Source: Deltaproteobacteria bacterium
Lineage (GTDB): Bacteria; Desulfobacterota; Syntrophia; Syntrophales; UBA2210
Assembly: GCA_016935935.1 (NCBI GenBank)
Contig: JAFGPZ010000008.1
Span: 1 to 11,726, forward strand
DNA: 11,726 nucleotides
Reading direction: 5' to 3'
Under the pieces are notes generated by a model that searched no databases, had not been told where the DNA came from, and was given only the letters and a program-made list of their open reading frames with translations. Numbering within the stretch: the first letter of the stretch is position 1; every line of letters begins with the position of its first letter. The position numbers and the translations under genes were made by a program. This document shows positions 7,736 to 11,726 of this stretch, in pieces.

Positions 7736-8545
7736 CTACTGCGTGTGCTTTCCAGAGAGAATGTGACGCTCCGTGAAGATTGAATCCTGTAGATCAACAT
7801 TGATCTTCCTGTCCGTGATGCCCGTTACAGTTTTATGCTCTTTCTCGAGGTGATCCATAAGGGTCTGTTTGGGACGCCATATTGTTCCAGAAACGTTTTC
7901 CATTTTGTAATTTGTCTGAACCTTCTGTTTCCTCTCCCTGCGATCGTAAAATTCTGTTTTGAGTGTATAGAAATGCTCCTTTTCAATCCACATGATGCGT
8001 TTGGAATAACCGCTTTCCCTCTTTTTTTCATCATTTGCAGGAACTGCCTCTATGACATAACATTCAGAGACTTCTTTGTTCAATTCCAGCTTTTCTGTGC
8101 GTAGTATTTTGTAATTGAAATTATCAAGATTTTCCGGCTCCATATCTTCGTATGTGAAGTCAGTTCCCATAAAATAATTCTTTTTGCTTCCCTTGGCGAT
8201 ACGCTGCATTTTTTTCTGCGCCGGAAGATAGAGCCACTGATCGTTCTCCCTTTCCTTCTGTTCCCAGGTAAGGAGGGCAGTTCCCTTGATGTCTGCAGGC
8301 GACAGGAAGACAATCAGGTAGTGGTATAGATCATCACCCATCTCCTTGGTGTATCGTTTGACATTTCGTTTTTCCTTGTTTCCATCCTTATCGACGAGCA
8401 TCATAATCTCATCTCCGACTTCAGTCTGCACTTTATGCATTTCTTCCTGTTTGTCCATGACTTCACGCCCTGTCATTTCTGCCTGGGCCATGAATGGAAT
8501 CGTAAGCCACAGAAGCAACAAACATGCAATCCAGTATTTTCTCAT
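7736..8545 (-). CDS. Periplasmic LolA-like 'outer membrane lipoprotein-sorting' family protein
   Basis: A 269-residue exported protein. A longer frame reaches 8596, but the ATG at 8543-8545 is chosen because AAGGAG lies 10 nt upstream and a signal peptide starts right there (MRKYW, hydrophobic core, AQA cleavage near residue 22). There is no lipobox, so the mature protein should be soluble in the periplasm. Family hallmarks of the LolA-like domain (PF17131 type) are seen in order: a VFLSPADIKGTALLTWE stretch (79-95), DQWLYLPAQKK (102-112), and FMGTDFTYEDM (125-135). The fold is an open beta-barrel that shelters acyl chains. Proteins of this family are often encoded next to MMPL/RND exporters, as here, and are thought to accept hydrophobic cargo from the pump. 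It is the first gene of the operon, under the promoter at 8672-8700. Confidence 0.92.
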   Translation of the reverse strand: MRKYWIACLLLLWLTIPFMAQAEMTGREVMDKQEEMHKVQTEVGDEIMMLVDKDGNKEKRNVKRYTKEMGDDLYHYLIVFLSPADIKGTALLTWEQKERENDQWLYLPAQKKMQRIAKGSKKNYFMGTDFTYEDMEPENLDNFNYKILRTEKLELNKEVSECYVIEAVPANDEKKRESGYSKRIMWIEKEHFYTLKTEFYDRRERKQKVQTNYKMENVSGTIWRPKQTLMDHLEKEHKTVTGITDRKINVDLQDSIFTERHILSGKHTQ

Positions 8546-8555
8546 AATGTAATTT

Positions 8556-8561
8556 CTCCTT
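8556..8561 (-). promoter_or_regulatory. Ribosome binding site AAGGAG that decides the LolA-like start
   Basis: On the - strand AAGGAG is followed by 10 nt and then ATG at 8545. The site lies inside the longer open frame and is therefore evidence against the upstream start at 8596, which would also put a polar 17-residue extension in front of the signal peptide. Confidence 0.7.
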
Positions 8562-8671
8562 AATGATTTAGTCAACGCACTTACCCCATCAGTCACTCAG
8601 GGTCACATGGTTATGTTTTGCATAGTTTCAAAGGTATCCCAAAATTTGCTTGGGGACACTTTTTATAGTGA

Positions 8672-8700
8672 CTTATATGGAATATACGATTATCTGTCAA
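8672..8700 (-). promoter_or_regulatory. Near-consensus sigma70 promoter of the LolA-like/RND/barrel operon
   Basis: Read on the - strand, TTGACA (8695-8700, 6/6 match) is followed by a 17-nt spacer and TATAAG (8672-8677, 5/6 match). The expected transcription start is near 8665, giving a leader of about 120 nt before the ATG at 8545. A second TTGAC directly precedes the -35 (TTGACCTTGACA). The leader includes CCCAA/TTGGG and CACT/AGTG pairs that could form weak hairpins, but no known riboswitch is recognised. Confidence 0.75.
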
Positions 8701-8800
8701 GGTCAAATAATTGGAAAGTCTCAAATGATCGAGAATAAAAGATAATGAGTAATTGTAGATGTTTACCAATAGTACCGAACAGCAGCGCTTTTCCAGAGTC

Positions 8801-8914
8801 TCACCGTTTACGGTATAAATCTATCAGTTCCTTGATCCTGATCCCTGCGTCCTTGTCTTTGAGGCCTTGGGGTGGGAAAGGGACAGTCCTCCCTCTAATA
8901 AAGAGACTGTCCCT
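8801..8914 (-). pseudogene. Possible 3' remnant of a lost gene
   Basis: The - strand is open for 37 codons before a TGA at 8801-8803, bounded upstream by an in-frame TAA. The last ~22 residues (GLKDKDAGIRIKELIDLYRK, then R-stop) read like a real, charged, helical protein C-terminus. The upstream part runs through the inverted repeat and there is no start codon or ribosome site. I do not recognise the parent family. The interpretation as a broken gene end is inference; a chance open frame is the alternative. Confidence 0.35.
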
Positions 8915-8916
8915 TT
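8877..8916. repeat. 12-bp perfect inverted repeat AAAGGGACAGTC
   Basis: AAAGGGACAGTC (8877-8888) and its exact complement GACTGTCCCTTT (8905-8916) are separated by 16 nt. GGGACA-type palindromes of this kind occur as dispersed intergenic repeats, often beside REP-associated transposase genes, in many anaerobic proteobacteria. A related half-site TTGGGGACAC sits nearby at 8650-8659. There is no transposase in the window. It lies in the 433-bp non-coding region between the 120-aa gene and the LolA-like gene. Confidence 0.6.
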
Positions 8917-8930
8917 AAAGATTTACAGCC

Positions 8931-8963
8931 GGGGAGAAACAAGGTATCCCCTTGTTTCTCCCC
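8931..8963 (-). terminator. 14-bp perfect hairpin just after the 120-aa gene
   Basis: GGGGAGAAACAAGG (8931-8944) pairs perfectly with CCTTGTTTCTCCCC (8950-8963) around a 5-nt loop. Its right arm ends 15 nt beyond the stop codon of the - strand gene at 8979-9341, the correct position for a terminator or 3'-end-protecting structure. On the - strand the stem is followed by GGCTGTAAATC, without a T-run, so intrinsic termination is unproven. A dispersed repeat is the alternative. Confidence 0.5.
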
Positions 8964-8978
8964 CTCCGAAGCCTAATT

Positions 8979-9341
8979 TCACGCTGCCTTATGAGGTGTT
9001 AACGGCCCTTCGCTCAATTCAACCTGATTGGTTTTTTTATCATACCATCCTTCGTAGAGGATTAAATCCGGGTTGGTATCCAGCGAGTTAAAGTTTATAA
9101 CACGTACATTTTTGGCAGTAGCCTGACCCGCATCAAAAACCCGCACATCAAATGCACTTTTCCCCTCAGGACGTTTACGGACAACCGCTTCAAGATTCCA
9201 TGTCCAATCGGGATTCTTTTTCAGCTTGACCACCAGATATCTGCCAACGCTCTCCGGTATACTCTTGGGACCCGGCAGTTTAACTTCCCCCGCATGTGAT
9301 CCATCATTTCCAACTTTTTTCTCCCAGAATTTCCAACCCAT
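8979..9341 (-). CDS. Small cytoplasmic protein of unknown function
   Basis: A 120-residue protein with no signal peptide or TM segment. The ATG at 9339-9341 is chosen because GAGGAG lies 7 nt upstream (9349-9354); a GTG at 9356 would overlap that ribosome site. The N-terminus is basic and aromatic (MGWKFWEKK), followed by a Gly/Pro linker, a segment IPESVGRYLVVKLKKNPDW, a beta-rich core with FDVRVFDAGQATAKNVRV, and NPDLILYEGWYDKK near the end. The pattern looks like a compact beta-sandwich. I do not recognise a named family. It has clear space on both sides (243 bp upstream, about 430 bp downstream) and a strong hairpin after it, so it is probably a single-gene transcript. No function is proposed. 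Confidence 0.8.
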   Translation of the reverse strand: MGWKFWEKKVGNDGSHAGEVKLPGPKSIPESVGRYLVVKLKKNPDWTWNLEAVVRKRPEGKSAFDVRVFDAGQATAKNVRVINFNSLDTNPDLILYEGWYDKKTNQVELSEGPLTPHKAA

Positions 9342-9504
9342 GTTATGTCTCCTCACGTATTCTTTTTTTCAATGTAGCTATTCATTCGCTGATTTACTTT
9401 TTATATGACCAAAATCATGCAGGCATATACAGCACATTTTCGAGTTACCTTGCAAAGTTTATGCCGGGAAGATATTTACAGGAAATCAAGCCGTACCTAC
9501 TTCG

Positions 9505-9529
9505 TTAAGTTCGGAATATAAGAACTTAA
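9505..9529. repeat. 8-bp inverted repeat TTAAGTTC/GAACTTAA
   Basis: TTAAGTTC (9505-9512) and GAACTTAA (9522-9529) flank 9 nt in the 243-bp gap between the Nudix gene stop and the 120-aa gene. It lies about 165-190 bp upstream of the 120-aa start. It could be an operator or part of a 3' structure of the Nudix operon; no T-run follows. No other gene is visible in this gap. Confidence 0.35.
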
Positions 9530-9552
9530 AATTCTGTTTTTGAGGCAAATAC

Positions 9553-9565
9553 GAACCATCGGTTC
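9553..9565 (-). terminator. Short hairpin after the Nudix gene
   Basis: GAACC-GAT-GGTTC on the - strand begins about 19 nt after the Nudix stop. The 5-bp stem with a 3-nt loop is short and is followed by GTATTTG, so it is only a weak terminator candidate. Confidence 0.25.
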
Positions 9566-9584
9566 CCAATCGACGGGTTCTTAA

Positions 9585-10601
9585 TTATCTGGTCATCCGG
9601 TTTCTATTTTCTTCATACCCGAGGGCGATATAGTAGGCAGCCTTATCAAAAAAGAGATTTACACGCCACATGAACTCCATAGCTGAAAAGATGGCAAATT
9701 TCTTTTTCCAGGTGTTGCCCCGAGACAGCACGTGGCTAAAAATATGTTTCCTCGTCAGGCTCATAGCACTAATAACTTCAGATAATTTGAAGCCTTCTTC
9801 ATAACGCTTGCGGCCAACCCCTCGATAATAGTCCCATACTGATGACATGGCATTGTTGGGTGTCAGCATCCATTGTCCAAACTGTGAAACCACTCTGTGG
9901 GCGCGTGGGTAAATATCGTCGTAGTCAAACCTGGCATAACTTGAGGTGCTTGAGTTCTGTACGACATCGGCAATCCAGTTTTCGGTTATTATGTGGGCAT
10001 CCCTTGTAATGATCTTATACAGGGCATGCGAGGGAATTGATGTATCAAGTTCGCGCTCATTACCCATGTTTTTAAAGGAATCCTGCATCTTCCACAATTC
10101 CTGATAATAATCCCGATAGAGCTTGATTGCTTTGTCATTAGGCGGAAAAGCCAGATCCGGGGATTCCATAATGGGCCAGTAGCGGGCATCACGGGCATCA
10201 TCTCCAGCAACCACCTTTCCACCGATCCTTTGAACTTCGAATGAGATCCAGATAAGGTCTCCGTAATATTCATTGCAGTATGATACTGTATCCAGCAGGC
10301 GTAACACTTTGCCGGTCAGTCCGGTTTCCTCATTAAGTTCACGCAGTACGGCGTCCTCGATTGATTCATTCATTTCCACAAACCCTGACGGAAGACACCA
10401 GCGATCCTGCTGTGGTTCCCGATCGCGCAAGACCAGCAGGACCTCCCGATTTTTATTGACAACCACTGACGACACTACCGGCAGTGGATTATCGTAGAAA
10501 ACGGTACGGCAGGCGGGACAATACTCACGTTTTGCACCATCCACTTTCCTGGAGCCGATGGGTGCCCCGCAACGCAAACAATAATTGCGTTTAACCGTCA
10601 T
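9585..10601 (-). CDS. Zinc-ribbon Nudix hydrolase fused to an RsbRD-N-like helical domain
   Basis: A 338-residue protein with three parts. Residues 8-31 hold a zinc ribbon (C8-x2-C11 ... C28-x2-C31). Residues about 40-165 are a Nudix domain whose box fits G-x5-E-x7-R-E-U-x-E-E-x-G-U exactly: G73, E79, R87-E88, E91-E92, G94. Nudix enzymes cleave a nucleoside diphosphate linked to another moiety, using Mg2+ held by the Glu residues. The NudC SQPWPFP-type motif is not seen, so NAD/decapping specificity is not supported; ADP-ribose or another dinucleotide is possible. Residues about 190-335 are helical (IITENWIADVV; YYRGVGRKRYEEGFKLSEVI) and resemble RsbRD N-terminal domains found in stress-signalling and kinase proteins. 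The ATG at 10601 has AAGGGAG 9 nt upstream and lies inside the methyltransferase 3' end, an 11-bp overlap implying coupled translation. Confidence 0.88.
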   Translation of the reverse strand: MTVKRNYCLRCGAPIGSRKVDGAKREYCPACRTVFYDNPLPVVSSVVVNKNREVLLVLRDREPQQDRWCLPSGFVEMNESIEDAVLRELNEETGLTGKVLRLLDTVSYCNEYYGDLIWISFEVQRIGGKVVAGDDARDARYWPIMESPDLAFPPNDKAIKLYRDYYQELWKMQDSFKNMGNERELDTSIPSHALYKIITRDAHIITENWIADVVQNSSTSSYARFDYDDIYPRAHRVVSQFGQWMLTPNNAMSSVWDYYRGVGRKRYEEGFKLSEVISAMSLTRKHIFSHVLSRGNTWKKKFAIFSAMEFMWRVNLFFDKAAYYIALGYEENRNRMTR

Positions 10602-11463
10602 CGTGGCTATCTCCCTTAACAGGTTGACTGCAACGGAATATGCAATCGTTTTTGTTCATTCGATAGAACCCCGATGCCTTTGATCCTTGCCGAATTCGCT
10701 GAAAAAGAGTTTTTCTGAACCGGGTCAGATCGAAATCGGTATCATGATGATTCATGGGAATCAAAAGTGGTAATTTAAAATCAATATAGATGAAGCAACA
10801 ATCCAGCTCACTCAATGGAAATGACAACCGGTTCTCATAATCCATATAGTTTATGGTTTTAAAATGGGGAGACAGCAAACTGATTCCATTTTCATCGTTA
10901 AAGTTAAAGATCAATCGCTTTTGGTTGCGCCGCACCTGACCAGCGATGGTAGAGTGTGATAGAGCCAGACTGATATCTTGAACGAGTTCATTCAGAAAAT
11001 TTCGTGAGTGATTGATGATTATCAGATATCCATCGGGCATCAAAACCCTGGCTAATTGAGGAATGATTGCGCTGAAAAAATTAAGAGAATAAGCGGTGAT
11101 TATCAAGTCATAGGAATTGTCGGGCATTACTTCGATTCGGGTAGCCGGTCCGTTGATAAAATCGGCTTCCAGATTGATGTGACGAGCCGTATTGATGAAA
11201 GGTTGCCGGTTTTCCATCAGCAGGTCAAGGCCTGTACAACGTGAGCCGGCCGGTACGCGCTGCCTTAAATGACTTGTGAATCGTCCGTAACCGCAGCCGA
11301 TATCCAGAACCTTTATTGGTCGGTCAAAACTCGTATCCTTCAGCGCCAGTTCATATATATCGGACCGATTATCCGAAAAACGCTTTACTATATCGCCGAC
11401 CAAGCGGTGCTGCTGCACTTGTCCAAAGGTTTGTCTTAACAGTTCATCCCGGTAAGTAGCCAT
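10591..11463 (-). CDS. Class I SAM-dependent methyltransferase
   Basis: A 290-residue cytoplasmic protein. Motif I V52-L-D-I-G-C-G-Y-G60 binds S-adenosylmethionine. An acidic residue ends motif II (TGLD, D80) to hold the ribose, and motif IV is SYDLIITAYSLNFFSAI (D119). A post-motif LMPDGYLIIINHSR stretch matches the usual strand-5 hairpin. This order is that of Methyltransf_11/25-type small-molecule or lipid methyltransferases. The C-terminal third (residues about 190-290) is less typical and probably binds the substrate, which cannot be named. GAGG lies about 10 nt before the ATG. It is the first gene of a two-gene operon, overlapping the Nudix fusion gene by 11 bp. A candidate promoter is at 11592-11620, leaving a leader of about 120 nt. 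Confidence 0.9.
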   Translation of the reverse strand: MATYRDELLRQTFGQVQQHRLVGDIVKRFSDNRSDIYELALKDTSFDRPIKVLDIGCGYGRFTSHLRQRVPAGSRCTGLDLLMENRQPFINTARHINLEADFINGPATRIEVMPDNSYDLIITAYSLNFFSAIIPQLARVLMPDGYLIIINHSRNFLNELVQDISLALSHSTIAGQVRRNQKRLIFNFNDENGISLLSPHFKTINYMDYENRLSFPLSELDCCFIYIDFKLPLLIPMNHHDTDFDLTRFRKTLFQRIRQGSKASGFYRMNKNDCIFRCSQPVKGDSHDDG

Positions 11464-11527
11464 ATATCACTGCCTCAGATCCGGTCTATTCTCTCCAGTT
11501 TCTCTTTGCCTTTTACTCGAACCCAGG

Positions 11528-11574
11528 AGGGGAAATGAAATAACTGACAGTGGTGGTTTTTTTAACTTTCCCCT
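11528..11574 (-). other. Leader region of the methyltransferase operon with an AGGGGAAA inverted repeat
   Basis: AGGGGAAA (11528-11535) and TTTCCCCT (11567-11574) are complementary across 31 nt, within the presumed 5' leader. On the - strand the loop begins with a run of seven A and continues with ACCACCACTGTCAG. This could be a regulatory structure, but I match it to no known riboswitch. The rest of 11464-11726 shows no gene. Confidence 0.3.
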
Positions 11575-11591
11575 TTTCAATCATGCGCTCT

Positions 11592-11620
11592 ATTATAACA
11601 CATTTTGCTTGCCAAATTAA
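11592..11620 (-). promoter_or_regulatory. Candidate sigma70 promoter of the methyltransferase-Nudix operon
   Basis: On the - strand a perfect TATAAT (11592-11597) is preceded by a 17-nt spacer and TTAATT (11615-11620), a weak -35 match. The predicted start near 11585 gives a leader of about 120 nt. The perfect -10 and the position support it; the poor -35 lowers confidence. Confidence 0.5.
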
Positions 11621-11726
11621 TCGATAGTTAAAAGTGCCTGTTGTCTCACAGCAAAGTGTTGCAGAAGGGAGAGAGAGGGTAAAATGTAATGTAAGGCAAT
11701 TGTGTTCTTAAGATTCACTGCTCTTA

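Noticed and set aside
8546..8596. Longer N-terminus (17 residues) for the LolA-like protein
   Set aside because: The AAGGAG at 8556-8561 and the signal peptide beginning at the ATG at 8545 both favour the shorter protein.
8867..9091. + strand open frame across the two inverted repeats
   Set aside because: It is made up largely of the repeat arms and the antisense of the 120-aa gene, and has no ribosome site.
9342..9356. GTG start at 9356 for the 120-aa protein
   Set aside because: It overlaps the GAGGAG ribosome site that serves the ATG at 9341.
9585..10601. NudC (NADH pyrophosphatase) identity for the Nudix protein
   Set aside because: The zinc ribbon is suggestive, but the NudC motif after the Nudix box is missing and the C-terminal helical domain does not belong to NudC.
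11598..11611. Sigma54-like TGGCA element upstream of the methyltransferase
   Set aside because: On the - strand TGGCA is present, but the -12 element ten bases after GG reads GT instead of the required GC, and the overlapping TATAAT box explains the region better.
1..11726. CRISPR arrays, tRNA or rRNA genes, complete insertion sequences
   Set aside because: I saw no regularly spaced repeats, no cloverleaf with TTCGA-type arm in proper context, and no transposase or integrase reading frame.

Overview
The window is mid-GC bacterial DNA from a Gram-negative organism. It carries signal peptides, a beta-barrel ending in Phe, and a periplasmic LolA-like protein. An iron-sulfur-flavoprotein-like cysteine motif, a WrbA-type quinone reductase and the style of the RND/LolA-like operon suggest an anaerobic or facultative member of the Desulfobacterota ('Deltaproteobacteria'). 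This assignment is inference: no rRNA or marker gene is present.

Layout: at the left edge, on the + strand, are the 3' end of a CHAT-domain (caspase-like) protein gene and, 33 bp later, an iron-sulfur-flavoprotein-like NAD(P)H/FMN oxidoreductase. Everything from base 1063 to the right end is on the - strand. Read from left to right the genes are a membrane-anchored protein of unknown function, wrbA, an Ldh2-family malate/lactate/sulfolactate-type dehydrogenase with a GTG start, a three-gene envelope transport operon, an approximately 430-bp non-coding stretch with strong inverted repeats and a possible gene remnant, a 120-aa protein of unknown function, and a two-gene overlapping operon of a SAM-dependent methyltransferase followed by a Nudix-hydrolase fusion protein. 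A leader and promoter region fills the right end.

The most coherent system is the operon at 8700-3451. It is transcribed from a near-consensus sigma70 promoter (TTGACA-17-TATAAG) and encodes, in order, a periplasmic LolA-like carrier, a 12-TM RND/MMPL-type exporter, and an outer-membrane beta-barrel. The three parts could form an inner membrane-periplasm-outer membrane path for a lipid or lipoprotein-like hydrophobic cargo. The exporter carries a C-terminal cyclic-nucleotide-binding-type domain with the key Gly-Glu and Arg-Ser residues of a phosphate-binding cassette. Export may therefore be gated after translation by a cytoplasmic nucleotide. The barrel has a duplicated acidic D-x-L-D-L-L motif just after its signal peptide, a candidate docking element.

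The second notable unit is the methyltransferase-Nudix pair. The genes overlap by 11 bp. The Nudix protein joins a zinc ribbon and a perfect Nudix box to a C-terminal helical domain resembling RsbRD N-terminal sensor domains, which suggests signalling or stress-related nucleotide metabolism rather than simple housekeeping.
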